Source: Epiperipatus broadwayi (Eukaryota; Onychophora; Udeonychophora; Euonychophora; Peripatidae). From it: 64,000 bases of DNA. Positions within the stretch are counted from its first letter, which is position 1; the number at the start of each line of letters is the position of its first letter. The translations under genes were made by a program, and so were the position numbers. A model generated the notes under the pieces. The model searched no databases, was not told the DNA's origin, and saw nothing but the letters and a program-made list of their open reading frames with translations. Shown in pieces: positions 13,526 through 26,713 of the stretch. Location of the stretch: positions 250,001 to 314,000 of the forward strand of contig JAQFVV010006548.1 in the NCBI GenBank assembly GCA_028023455.1, written 5' to 3'.

Positions 13526-16500
13526 GTTGTTCACTTAGATATGCACTTGAGATCCAACCAAGAGATAAGAGTGAGTAAAATCTACTGTTGGATATATTGG
13601 AAGATATTTGATTGAGTTACCAGTGTACTCACCCACTTGATATTATTTCCTGAGTTATAGTAGTTTATCCTTGATAATTGTTTAGAGTTTCTACGTTTAT
13701 TTATGAAAGATTGTTACAATGTCTTAAGTAGAAATTAATGAATTAAAGCCACCAATATTTTTATCTATAATTAATATTTAATTGAATATTGAAAACATTA
13801 AATTTCAATGCCTATTTCTACCTTTATTTGAATCTTAATTCTTTTGAGCTACGTTAATTTATGTTACAATATATATATATTAATTCGATTTGATTTAATA
13901 TTATTTAAAAGTCAGAATGATTTTTTCTTTTCAAGAGAGAAAAATTTATTGAATATTTCCAGCTAATTATCTTAGTGCAAAGGGTGGGATTGACATTTCA
14001 GAGAGAGAAACCTTTTGTTTGGTGAGGGAAAATAGATATTTAAGCAATAGTCGATAAAAATGAAAAGAAAGATTCTTTTTTTACTACTCTACGTCATCCT
14101 CACAATCACAGTCGTCTGGGGGGAGCCAGTTGATATTCAATTTAACTTCTAAAGTACAACTTTCTTTAAATATATATATTTTTTACCAAACTAATATCTA
14201 GAAATAATTTTTTTTGTTATAAAGGATGAGAACATAGTTGACTTCAAACTATCTTTCAATCAACTAACTTTTAGATTTAATATCATTTAAAATGTATATG
14301 TGCGTCTATCACTCAAATTTAACTTACTATGACCTCAATCTTTAGTATTAATGATAAAATGTAACTGTGTGAAATTTGCTATTTTATGAGAAAGCTTATG
14401 CAGAACTTTGTTAACAAAAACATTTAGTAGACTCTAGACTAAAATTTCTTCCAACTGTATAAAGGATGTATTTCTAATTTAGTATATCATGCGAGAATTG
14501 TATCTAACCATTCATATAAGATTAAGGAATTGAATGTGTGGCTTATATAAAACTAACGGATAATTAACATTTACTAAATGTGCATATAATTTAACTTGAG
14601 TGGAAGAGGTGAATAATACCTGTGTATATTTACTGATTGTTCTCGTTTATACTCAACATACTAAAAAATATTATCATTTAAAGACTTGTGTATGCTTAAA
14701 TGAATATCATAAACTAATAAACTATTCACCTAATGGGTGGCCTTTAACAAGTTATTGTGAACACCCAGATAAATATAATTATAGTTAATGTTAATTTATG
14801 AAAACTAGTGTTCCTGCTGAAATTTGTAACGTCTGTTGCTAAGTCATAAACTGAAATTACCAGTTAATTAAACGATAAAACATTATTAGAAATCTGTAGC
14901 AGTAAGCATTAATTGTCATTATCACTATTTAAAAAAAAAAGGAAAAGAAATATTGAATACTTTGCATGCTATTTCATCGGCAATCTGTTAGCTGTTGCTA
15001 AGAATCTTTGGAATTGCCTTTCAATTGGATCCAAAATATGTATTGTCCATCCTGTAGGAATTCGTCTATATGTCTAATAATATTTATTCATTTTGTAATT
15101 ATTGCCAATATCTTCATATAAGCCTAAAAAGTTTTATTTATAGAATGTACAAATGCACTTCTATTTTCTCGCTAAAGAAGACTTAATCATTTCTTTTATT
15201 GTCAGTGTAGGGTAGATAAGTAGATTAATTTATTTGTCTTATATGTTGTTTCTTTGCTCCAACATCATCTTGGATCTCGGATAAATATAATATGAAAGTA
15301 TTGTACTGGGTAATTGATTGTTATTTAGATGTAATTATATATATATATATTATGTGCTTATGTTGGCGGTAGAAGTGTTTATTTGCTATTGGGAAGCCAA
15401 TAATTCATTTAAAGGGGGGATGGTAAATGCACAAGAGTTGTTTTATCTTTGCGTTGTCAGAGATGACAAGACCTATTTAATAATTATACTTCAAATTTGA
15501 AACAGTTATAGTTTGTCACAAATTAAAAATTTTATTTTTCGATTAATATTGGCATAGCAGTTATGTCGTGAACATGATTTGAAATTATTTTGTGTTATTT
15601 ATGCATGTGTGTGCCTATAATATGTCATGCATTGTATATAACTGTTATGTTTATGGTCGTTTGACTAGCATTTTCCTGATCAGTTTCGGATGATGTAATA
15701 TACCAAAAGAGGTGAAAGAATTAGGAATTTATCTAGGAATGAATTTTTTTTTCTATGTTTAGAATGAAATGTGTTAAGTAGCTAGGAGGAAAGAAATCGT
15801 TAAGGATATACATTATATTGTCAGGGATTGAGAAAACTCTCCCTTGGTTTATTTAGATATTTACCATGAGTAGATTATATCTTCTAAATTAGATATTTGT
15901 ATACTATGATGATATTATATGAAGTAAAGCAATGTATTTACCTTTATTTTGGTGATGAGACTGAGACCACACCAATATTGAACCTCTGAATAAGGTTAGG
16001 AAGTCACTATATTTGGTCGTTTGAATTATTAGAATTAAGGTCTTCTTGTCCCTCATGTGTCCATTTAGGAATTTTTTATCATATAGTCATAGCTATGTGT
16101 AATATAGTTTGTCAGTTAAGATAAAGGTAGGAGTAGCTTCTTTTAAGGAATATTTACAGCCGAAGTAGTACTATAGTTGCTGGTTGGTCTATGGCATCAT
16201 CTGTATTATATTTTACTTAACTTCATAAGCAAACTGACAGGGTGTAATTGTGTTAGTTATATCATAGTATACAGCATAATGTAGAAGCACACATGAAATG
16301 CTATTGATTCTGAAGGTATGGAAGTTTTATCAGGTTATTTGCAAGTTTTGGGTAAATATTTCAAATCATATCACACTAATCATCAAATTCTCAGAATGAA
16401 TCATCCTTATTTTAAATGAGCAAACAAAGAAAAATATAGTTATTTAAGAGAATTGTCTAACTAACTCATTAAAGAGTTATTCTCTGGACAGTCAGGGTGA

Positions 16501-18164
16501 CTTCTTTAACTTACATGTTGGCTCCCTATTGTATTGTTTAGTCACCCCAATGTTAGTTTGTTCCATAAAGAATATTAGAGTTAGCTAATAACATGTATAT
16601 ATGTGAAGTAAAAATATAAAGATGTTTATTTAAATTGCATAATGCATATGAAGTAAAAAAAAAAATAAAGATGTTTATTTAGATTGCATAATGTAATAAA
16701 TGTTTCATTTATTTTAAACTTTTTTGAGTCATTCTTTATAGGCATTCAAATTCTCAGTTTCCACACCTACATATCCAACATGATATAATTGCACTATTTC
16801 ATGAATTTGATAATGAACATGTTCAGATCCAATGATATTATTTTCTCGATCCAGACATTATATGAAATGCTTAATTATTTGATGTACTTATGGGGAAATT
16901 ATGTGCTGTTATTATATGGATAATGATTTGAAATAAAAAGGTACCCTCTTCCTTTCAATATCTCATTGCTATTTATGTCGATACCTTTTATGATGGCAGT
17001 TATTAGACGTTATATAATATGAAATTTTCAGATAAATTAAATAACAAAACCCTGAGATATTCCGTTAGCGTTTCTAAGTAATGTTAATTTAGTTATTTAA
17101 TTTAAACTTATTATACAGAAAACACTGATTAGTGTTATATCTTTATTAAGACTTATTAAAGTCTTACCGTGGTTAGTCAAAAGTGTATTTGGATGATGGG
17201 AGAGGTTAAGCTTGAGCTATAACTTACTAGTCTGAATGGATGGGACTTTGTCAATTCAACCACTTATTCCTCATGAAACAAAGTAGATCTTTATCCTTAG
17301 TGATTTATATTTTCCTTCATCTTAATTACATTTTATACATCATATTATTCTGTGACCCCACCGCTGAGCTAAGCTATAATTGGACATTGGTAATCCAAAA
17401 TGGAGTTAGAGTGTTAACTTATTCTATTGTCGATAAAATTGGCGCCCTGAGTATTTATTCATAAATGATGTAGGATTGATTTAAAGGAAGTGTTTAATAT
17501 TTACAATATATAACTTTCATAAATATAGACAATTTCTAACTTCTATAATTCATTAATATCAAAAATTATAATTTCAAAACACCTTTCTTAACATTTTCTT
17601 TTAGTAAACTTTTTAAAAATATTTATTATGATTTTACACACTTCTATAAACAGAACATTTATATTCCATTAAAGTGTGTGAATAATTAATAATTATTATG
17701 GCATTAATATTTCGAACTGTTTAGCAGAACTTATGTAAATTCATGAAAATAATAATAGTTCTTTATTAGCAAATGACACATAAAAATATTTTTGAGAATA
17801 CATTATAACTAAAATAAAATGTCATGTTTTTTTATTGTTCTTGTTAATCTAGAAAAATTCTAGCATACATATAAAAAATACAACTGCCTTTATAATAGTC
17901 TACTACAAGACAAAGACATTAATCAAATGGCAGGAGATAATGGTTTGAAATACTTTTTCCAACCTTGTTTTACTCATTAATTAAGAAAAGACAGACAACC
18001 ATATGATGTATACTTCATTTGAATGTGATAAAATATATTAATATATGTACAATCATTAATCATAACATTTTTTTACTCATTCTCTGATAGTGACTAATAA
18101 TAGCTAGTTAGACTGTCTATCGACAAGAAAATTTTAAGAATAATTGGTATCTGAAAAAAAAAAT
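13526..18164. other. AT-rich non-coding stretch
   Basis: No convincing coding frame. The frames at 14600-14788, 15318-15500 and 17240-17464 are short and carry no recognised motif. One small tandem duplication lies at 16604-16700. Confidence 0.5.
16604..16700. repeat. Tandem duplication, 45 bp period
   Basis: The word tgaagtaaaa followed by aaagatgtttattta and attgcataatg starts at 16604 and again at 16649, so a 45-base unit is present twice. The second copy has a longer A-run. Confidence 0.75.
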
Positions 18165-18250
18165 GTTTGTTTTATTTGGCCAGGATTTGAACCCATATTG
18201 TGGATATACTATCACCACATCATAGTTAAGTGTATAGTGTCATTGATAAA
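18165..18250 (-). mobile_element. tRNA-derived SINE relic
   Basis: On the minus strand a B-box-like word (gggttcaaatcctgg, near 18190) is preceded by tRNA-like sequence including ttaactatgatgtgg. Only the head region is recognisable. Confidence 0.45.
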
Positions 18251-18474
18251 TTGAGGCAGCCAAATCTGATTTAACGAAACTACCCAATTTCATTCACTGT
18301 TCTTGACAAAACATCAATACTTTGTGTGACTCATATTACATTAAGATTATTTCCTTTGAAGTAGCCATTCAAATTTTAGTTACATTATTCTAAATACATT
18401 CAACTGTTAATAATTACGCATAGGATAATACAGAATATAAAGTTTCAAATTGTATTATTTTTTCTTCTTCAAGT

Positions 18475-18595
18475 GTTGTTGGCCTGACCAGTGACAATTA
18501 GTTTGGAAAATGAATTGGTGATCTTTAGATTCATTAATACAAAATTTAAGGTAGTGCTTTAACTAACAAGACTATTCAGTCAAAGGTAACAATCA
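18475..18595 (-). mobile_element. tRNA-derived SINE relic
   Basis: On the minus strand an A-box-like word (ttagttaaagcactacc) is followed by a weak B-box and by cactggtcaggccaacaa. It lies about 230 bases from another SINE relic in the same orientation. Confidence 0.4.
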
Positions 18596-19208
18596 TAGTA
18601 ATTTCTATTCATATACTGTGAAGATCTTTTGATTTCTCCATTTCTTCCTTTTTTTTTTTTTTGTAAAAGAACAAGATTAATGAGTGGTCTCCAAACATTA
18701 TAGATTATCATACTAAGTTGGTCCATGGGATTATTTGCCATTGTCATGTGAGCTATTTCTTTAAATTTTCTTCTTTTTACTTTTTCTTCACTATATATAT
18801 ATGTAAAAAATATACTATTTAATAAGTCTTTCTATAAAAATAAATCTTATCTGTGCATGTGGACAAATAAGTTTATATACATATATATATACCAATGCTT
18901 TTAATTATATATAGAGAGATTAAATTTTTGATTTACCTTTATATATATATAAATACAGTACATGGATGTGCATAAATAGTGTCAAGTGCCCTGTATGGTT
19001 CAAGCTATTACTTTCAATGCGCAAACATCGCATGACCTTCTTAGAAACTAACCATTTGATTACTTTTTATATTGGTTTAAGACAACTTAGATTATCTGAA
19101 CAATCTAACTTAAGTGGCTTAATAAAAAGATAAAAAATAATAGTTAGAAAGCATACAGAATAAGGGAAACAAAATATAAGAAAACGAAACATGTTTCATA
19201 AAAATAAT
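18596..19208. other. AT-rich 3' flank of CLYBL
   Basis: Microsatellite-like (TA)n runs and poly-T (18649-18662). No gene or splice-like structure can be supported. Confidence 0.45.
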
Positions 19209-19214
19209 TTTATT
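19209..19214 (-). promoter_or_regulatory. Poly(A) signal candidate for CLYBL
   Basis: AATAAA on the minus strand 46-52 bases past the CLYBL stop codon. A second AATAAA begins two bases after the stop (19254-19259). Either could serve; the distal one gives the more usual 3' UTR length. Confidence 0.45.
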
Positions 19215-19260
19215 AAATAATTCTCTTATTATTATTTACAAAAATAAAAAATATTTATTG

Positions 19261-20301
19261 CTATGTAATATTAGATTTCACATTATGGCCTAATTTTATT
19301 ATATTTTTGGCTTGCAATAACAATGGCATATCAATCATATGGCCCTGAAAAGTAAATGCACCCTTTCCAGATTGCTGATGCTTTTCAAATGCAGATATTA
19401 AGTTAAGAGCCCATGTTATCTTTTCTGTGCTGGGACTAAATGCATCTTGTACCACAGGAACTTGTGAAGGGTGTATTACTTGTTTACCAGTAAATCCCAT
19501 TTTAGCTCCTTCTACAGCCTGTTTCCTTAAACCATCCAAATCTTTATAATTGATATAAACAATGTCAATAGCCTGAAGACCAAATGCTTTAGCAACTACT
19601 ACGAGATGTTGGCGGGCATACAGTAGTTCATGAGCTTCTGATGATCTAGTGGCTTCAATATTAGCACAAAAATCATCAGATCCAAAGACAACACCTTCTA
19701 ATGTAAATGAATGCTTCATACTTAATTCTATAGTTTTCTGACATATCCTTCTCATATCTAATAATCCAAGAGCACTTTCAACATAAGTAATCAAATTGAT
19801 TTTATTTTTAACTTTACGATTTTTTAATGCATTTGAAAAACAATCTGAAAATTCTTCTATTTGATTAATTGTATTAACTTTAGGTAGCAAAATAGTTTCA
19901 GGTAAATTTTTTACACTGAAAATGGCATTTAAATCATCTTCTAATAATCCACTGCTAACATCATTTACCCTTACTGCTATATCTATCTCCCCAAAATCAA
20001 AATTATCTAACATTTTACAAATAAGTTTTCTTGCATCTTCCTTTCTGTTAAGTGCCACACCATCTTCACAATCCATAACAACACAATCTGCTCCTAATTT
20101 TGAAATCTTTTGTAATTTGTTTTCTTCACTTCCAGGAACATAAATCATTGCTCGCCGAGGAATATACTTCTCAAATGAGCACATAAAGTGATGATTTTTT
20201 ATACGATTAACAGACAAGAGCCTGCTGATAAAATATTTACTATGATGAAACATAATGTTAAATAAAATAATTTTCTGCAGTGATTTAAAAATATTTAGCA
20301 T
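19261..20301 (-). CDS. CLYBL: Citramalyl-CoA lyase, mitochondrial (CLYBL)
   Basis: CitE/HpcH-aldolase family enzyme that splits (3S)-citramalyl-CoA into acetyl-CoA and pyruvate in the mitochondrial C5-dicarboxylate (itaconate) route. The 346-aa length matches animal CLYBL (human 340 aa). An N-terminal stretch rich in K, R, S and hydrophobics (residues 1-45) fits a mitochondrial targeting peptide. Family blocks follow in order: KYIPRRAMIYVPGS at 45-58, DCEDGVALN at 77-85, the substrate-pocket VRVN at 110-113, LPKV at 139-142, YVESALGL at 173-180, GSDDF at 207-211, KAFGLQAID at 238-246, GFTGKQVIHP at 269-278 and GKGAFTFQGHMIDMP at 312-326. The residues expected to bind metal (E in YVES, D in GSDDF) are present. 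I chose the ATG at 20301; the frame extends four codons further upstream without another ATG. There are no stops or frameshifts. The gene is a single exon, unlike multi-exon vertebrate CLYBL, so it may be a retrogene. A donor-like ATGGTAAG lies just upstream on the minus strand. Confidence 0.93.
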   Translation of the reverse strand: MLNIFKSLQKIILFNIMFHHSKYFISRLLSVNRIKNHHFMCSFEKYIPRRAMIYVPGSEENKLQKISKLGADCVVMDCEDGVALNRKEDARKLICKMLDNFDFGEIDIAVRVNDVSSGLLEDDLNAIFSVKNLPETILLPKVNTINQIEEFSDCFSNALKNRKVKNKINLITYVESALGLLDMRRICQKTIELSMKHSFTLEGVVFGSDDFCANIEATRSSEAHELLYARQHLVVVAKAFGLQAIDIVYINYKDLDGLRKQAVEGAKMGFTGKQVIHPSQVPVVQDAFSPSTEKITWALNLISAFEKHQQSGKGAFTFQGHMIDMPLLLQAKNIIKLGHNVKSNIT

Positions 20302-20313
20302 TGGAATTTCCAA

Positions 20314-23300
20314 CTCACAATTATATTCTTACCATTTCTGAAAAATAATTTGTTAAATAAGCAACACATTAATTTATTATTTGAAAAAAAAAAAAAAGCA
20401 TGAAATATTAACATATATATCTAATATACAAACAGATATTGGAGTGATCCATATCTGGAATTATTTTCTCAAATGCCCATAACTCCGATCAGATCAAAGA
20501 CAGTTGGCAAACTTGCAATAAAAATATTTAATTCAAAGCATTACATCTTCAGCATGTGACATCATTAACACTCACTCACCTCCCAATTTTCATAATAGTA
20601 CAAGTACATTTAGGGATATATTATTTAGTTTGAATCTGGGTATGTATAATGAAAATGCATTCATTGATCAAATTATATAAATAAAAACCTCAAAGATTTC
20701 TTTTATGATTATAATCTCAGACATGGAGACAGCTATGTATACATATTTCTACAAAATTCAAAATCAATATGATCTATAAATAATACTCTATTTTATTTTA
20801 CATTACACTATGATTATTTTATATATTTGGTATATACCAGAATCTATATGTTTCATCAAAAAGTACAATCCAGTTTTCAGTAGAGATTATAAATATTAAA
20901 TATAGCAAAATTTGCATTCATTTTGTAAAATATTGACTATCAGTAGTAGAATAGGGATTTGCTCAGGAAATCAAGTGACACAAGTTTTTATTAATTATAA
21001 TATCAAATGAATACTACAGGCTAGTTTATGACATATTCACTATTCTCGTAATATAATTAACATATACTATAATTAGCATATATGCCATTAAGAATGGCAG
21101 ATGTACCATAAATAAATTGTAACTTAATATACTTGATGTAACTAATGAATAATATAGTAAATAGATAATAGAGAGAATGCCACTTCTTTTACTTATACAT
21201 ATAGTTCAAAAATTACATAAACACAACTTAATGTATAGCAGGATGTATGCAAACAATTCTCAACAAAGAATAATCAACAATTTCTTAGTTTTTACTAATC
21301 TTGTGTTGATATCTGTTGTAATATATTGTAATGCTAATTTTATTTCAATATTTTGCATCAAGACAAATGGTAAAAATGCACCTAAATGAACATAAGAGTG
21401 AAAGTCATAATTATGTAAACAATTGTTTAAGCAAAAAGTCAATGAAATACAGGTGTGCTTGAATGTATACATACAGTATATGTCAAATGTTTTACCAATA
21501 TTTCCATTTATAAAGGCAGAAAAAAAAAATTAATCATTTAGAAAAAGATCAATAAGAGTAAGGTTTTAATCACTATATAAACATGCATTATGTTCAAGAT
21601 TGATTTCTGATATTTCAATAACATCACAATTGTTCTTCAGGACAGAGATGATTTGAGTGCAAGTTTATATAATGACAATAGATTCTATTGCATTTCACAG
21701 AAAACAATAAAAGAAAACAAAATGACACAAAATTATAATAAAACAAAAAAATAAAAAAAAACATGACACAAAGTTATAATATATTGCAAGAAATCATAAT
21801 GCAATTTTATAATAGAATACTGGCTTAACAACTTTATATACTGTAATTCTAAAGTGTCACTTTTTTTTAAATTAATAATTGGACCTTATCAGAGAAGCTA
21901 TAGAATTACACAAAAAGCCAAACTATTTAAATAAAAAAGACAATATCTTTGTTATCCAATATTTGGAAGCTCCTGTTTACACAAAATTATGATTCCTTTC
22001 AATATATCATCCAGAAAATAACTATGATATTAATTGATGTTGTCGAACAACCTTGAATTTAATATATAGTCACCAAAACAATCACAATTTTCTATCTACT
22101 AATTTTTCTCACCATGATGGATTTATTTGTCCTTAAAATTCTGGAAAGATATTTGATGTTTTTAAATTAAGGAAAATATGTCAACATACAACATGTATCT
22201 CTGCGTGTCCAGGGCAAATCCCCAATGTCCACTTCATATATATTTTTGTCACTGCAACTATTGTTGTCATATAATTATTCACATAATAAATGGATGTTGA
22301 TAGCTTCTAAGTTGAAAACCAAGAAAAATATAACCTTTTCCTGAAATCTGATCATTTTGACTGAGACATTACTTAGATTTCTTTGAGAACAGAAAGTGTG
22401 TTCATAAATGATCTTTTACATTTACCCTTATGATCAATAAAATTGTTTCTCATGCATCAGAACCTATAGAAATATCAATCAAGATAAATAGTAGCAAAAT
22501 GCAGAGAATACTATAAATCACTAGGTTGTAGATCAATACCATCATTTAATGACTTTTTAATTGATTATCTCTAATTGCAAATCAATCAAAACAAAAGATT
22601 GTATAAATTGGTAAAACTTTAATATTATGTGGATATAGCTGGATTTCATGAAGTTGAAAGAAAAATTGAATAATTTGAAAAATGTACATATACTTCATTA
22701 TAAAGACACAGTATTGGAAGCACAAATGGAATGAGATTCCTAATAAATAAGATAGAAAATTGTGAAGATTAATTAACTAATATAATGGAATATACCATCT
22801 TTTAAATTACCTAGTATATCAAAAGATAATTATAGAAACTACTTTTCTAACATTTTATAATGATATCCCTCTTTTTAGAATTATAAATTATATTTCTTAT
22901 TGCCAATACCAAAATGTTTTATATTTTAAAGACTTTCATTTTCGTCTATAGTTTTCCATAGCATTTTATAATTATATTTTTTTTAAAATCATTATTAACT
23001 TTTTTTTTGAATCATTTTAAAATTTTCAGATGATTGAAAAATGAGTCTTTTTAAATATTTTGATAATTCCTTTTCTTGCATTAAATGCCTTGTCCCAGTT
23101 GAAAATTTATAAGTGGATTGCTTCTTTTTTTTTAAATAAATTCATTGGATACTTTTAAAAATTAGAATTGATATTTTCTTTCTTATTTTCCTCTCTCTAG
23201 TTTTGCATTAACACATAACTTATATTTTGTTAATGACTTCTTGTGTTGAATCTATTACAATCATAAAACGTTTTCTGTTAGTCACAATATAATCCAACTC

Positions 23301-24368
23301 TTTAGTGCAATTTAATTGGATGTTTTCATGTCCATTTTTATATTTGAATTATTTTGTTCAGTTGTTTTAAAAAAATTTCACAAGTTTATTTCCTCTCTCA
23401 TTACCGATTCCCTGATCTAAATTTATATACAGCATTTTCATTTTTCAATTATTTTTCAGTTCTAGCATTAAAATTTCCCGTGATAGTTTTAAAATATTTG
23501 ATTTATTAACTTTCATCTACATGTTAAAGAGCAAGAAAAACATTATATTCTTTTTTTTTTTTTTTTTTTAGAAGCTTGACAGTTCTTAAGTGAGATATCA
23601 TTTAAGTTTTTTTAAGGGCAGGATCTCTTTTTTTACATTTATTATTATGCCTGGATATTAACAACACACTGAAAATAATTCTACAATTTTCAATATGATA
23701 ATATATAAATAAATAACAGCTATACCTAGCTTATGATACCATCTCTAGCATTTATAACTAAAAATTTAAAAATCAAAATCTTAATAAAATCACATAATAT
23801 TGCCATTCAACATGAACAGTTAACTTCCCATAATTGTTACATATTAATAGTCCTGTTTGTCTTTCTTTTTCTCAAATCATTTTTCACATGTAAAATAAAG
23901 TAAAAAAAAAAAACTTTCACTGTAAATAAATAAATACTCTGCAAACACAGATTTAAATCTATGTTATCATATATACATGTTAACATTCAGTTACAAGGAA
24001 GAGTGTATTATGTTTATGTAAAAAAATAGATTCAAAATTATTGAGTGTGCAATAAAGCAAAAATCATTTTTAAAACATGATAGTTTTAAGATAAATAAAT
24101 TTATAGAATGATGTATTGCATAATATTACTTACATCAAAATAAAACATCATATGATTGACTAAAGAAGCTTACATTTAATAAATTGCTCTAGACATAATA
24201 GAGGATTATTGCTAATAATATAAATATTAAATGTTGAGTTAGATTATATATATTTTGTTTTGGTTTATAAAGCATTTTTGCAAATGGGCAAAGGAAAATT
24301 AACACATATCTAAGATCATTAAAATATATAGTTGCTGTTGTTGGCATAATATATATATACAGTATATT
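20314..24368. other. AT-rich non-coding stretch
   Basis: This is the 5' flank of CLYBL. No coding frame with protein-like composition; overlapping short frames on both strands at 21177-21472 are chance. Long homopolymers (A at 20383-20396, T at 23550-23569) and microsatellites are present. No promoter can be assigned. Confidence 0.5.
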
Positions 24369-24521
24369 AGAAACCACCAGTAACCACATAAACATTCATA
24401 ATAAGGATAGTAATCAATATTTCTCACTGCTGTCAAGGCAACCTTCTCACCTTTTAATAGCAATGAGAAATATTGATTACTATCCTTATTGTGAATGTTT
24501 ATGTGGTTACTGGTGGTTTCT
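24369..24521. repeat. Near-perfect hairpin (foldback/MITE-like)
   Basis: Two 58-base arms (24369-24426 and 24464-24521) are reverse complements with one mismatch, around a 37-base loop. The unit ends 54 bases before the 5' LTR of the Ty3 element. No coding content. It may be a small foldback element. Confidence 0.85.
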
Positions 24522-24575
24522 AATGGTTACTAATTATCCCAATTAGCTTTAAGCATTATTTCACTTAATATATAT

Positions 24576-26713
24576 TATAATAGTAACTTAGTTATTATTA
24601 TTGGTCTAACGTGTTTTATCTCTTGTGAAATTATTTATAAATATAAATTTTTATTTGACTATTTTATTATGTAACATATATGTACTATTTATATATACAT
24701 TTAAGTTTTAAATAATACATACCTTAAGCTTTTGAGTAAAATGCCAGATTTGAAGTTAAGAATAAATACTTATATATTTTTTTATTTTATTATTAAATCT
24801 TAATGTCAGTGGAACAATTGATAGTTGAGTTAAGCATGAACTTGTATATAACACACGAGCAGATTCGTTCGTTCTCTTGAGATAAAAAAAAAACGAAAGA
24901 AAAAGAAAATCTTTTCTTTTTAAAAATAGCATTTTTCTTTTATTAATACTACTATTTAACGATTGGAATTTAAATATTAACTTTTCCAAATTAAAATAAT
25001 TTGTGGATTAAAAGTCTGCAAGGAAAATATATTTAATTTTCTATTCAATCTTAAAGGAATAGCAATATAAAAGAAAAGAACGTCTGTTTAAGTTTTTTGG
25101 AAACTACGTTGTTTTAATACTTTCGTGATTCTTCGGATATATATAAATTTAAGATAGTTATATATATATATATAGGATAAAACAATGTGTTTTGAGTAAA
25201 ACAGCTTTATATCATAAAGGTTTTGAAACCAACCTTGCATGCTATTTTAAAATATTTTGAAATATTGAATATATAGAACGTCTAGTGATAATAGAGAAAT
25301 GAAGATTAAGAACATCTACATTCGAAGAATATTTATTTTATTTCACATTAATCCGGTCATTGGATGTTATTAACAGTTTATCGTTTAAGCATAAATGGAA
25401 TCATCATTGTACCAATGGATTGGTGATATGCTTCGTAAGAGATCTTCATTGGGATGATGAACTATAGACTTCAATATCTACTCTCAACTCTCTTATAAAT
25501 AAGTTTCCTTTATTATTTATTTATATATATTATAATAATGCTTATATTATTTTAATATGTTTATTATTATTATTATTATCTTTATTTCAAATTTGGCATC
25601 GCATCATATATATCTTAAAAGGAAAATTATATTTATTATTAAATATAATTAATTGAAAGCTTAACATAATTCATCAAATTAGATGAGGGATATAAAAAAT
25701 AGTTATTATTTGACAGATATCTTAAACAGGATTATATTGTGTTTACTACGTAATATTGTAAACGTTTAATGTATTTTTATTTATTAAAAATACATATAAT
25801 ATATAAGTTATACAATGGCAAATAATACTTATATATGGGTAATTGTGAAGCATATAAATAAGAACGATAAATAAATTAATAAGTTACATAAATTATTAAT
25901 TTTTGAACCCAGATATTGTTTTTATATATCTGTTAATTTAAGCTATTTTCTTTAATTTTTGAAAGTTTATTATAGTATTGAGTTTTATCATAGGGTATTA
26001 AATAAAAAAATATCATTTATTAATATTCTTTTAAAATGATAAAATTCATCCGTATTTATTTATTAATATTTTATTATCTATTCTATTATATTTTTTATTG
26101 TTTATTAAATATTGATTTGTTAACGTGATCTCTTTGTCTAATCATTATTGAATTATATTATATATATGCTAGTATTATAAATATCATATGAATAATAGTT
26201 ATAATTAATGCTTATATAAAGGCATATGAAATAACTTGTTTTGAAATTATTCCTGAAAAGAGCTAATTGCAAATTCTCCGTGAGTTTAAATATCGTGGCA
26301 TAATGGTGACTGAAAGAGGGATGAAAGATGGATGACCTGGTCTAAACTGTATTTAAACTTATTTAAAGATTATTGAGCTAGCATAATAAAGATATATATA
26401 ATCATGGATTTAGTATTTCATCGATTCATTTCTAGCATTCTACTTGAAGACCCAAAGTCCGATTATAGTGAAATGCGTATCCTCTTTCTAAGGAATTTAA
26501 TCATCTCTTTATATTTAACAAGACCAACTTAGATTTTAAATATAATCCATTGTTATATTTGGCGAACCTAACTGTGAAGTATTAAGTTAATAATTTCTAA
26601 ACATTAAATATAATTGATTATATTACAATTAATACATCAACTGGGATGATTAAATGCCGTTCCGTTATATTTGGTGCCTCAACTAAGGCTATCAAATAGG
26701 CTGTCCCATTATA
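24576..26713 (+). repeat. 5' LTR (2,138 bp)
   Basis: It matches the 3' LTR over its full length. It begins tataatag and ends ttata, so the termini are a short inverted TATAA/TTATA rather than the usual TG/CA. The start is placed here because the 3' copy follows directly on a polypurine tract, and the end because homology with the 3' copy stops two bases before a TGG-starting primer site. It is AT-rich with no credible coding frame; a 77-codon minus-strand frame (24756-24989) is chance and recurs in the other LTR. Confidence 0.85.

Noticed and set aside
24369-24521. MicroRNA precursor
   Set aside because: Arms of 58 pairs with one mismatch and a 37-base loop fit a foldback repeat better than a pre-miRNA, and there is no conserved mature sequence I recognise.
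24756-24989. 77-codon minus-strand frame, repeated at 33173-33406
   Set aside because: It lies in both LTRs and is conserved only because the LTRs are copies. The composition is K/F/L-rich low complexity, with no motif.
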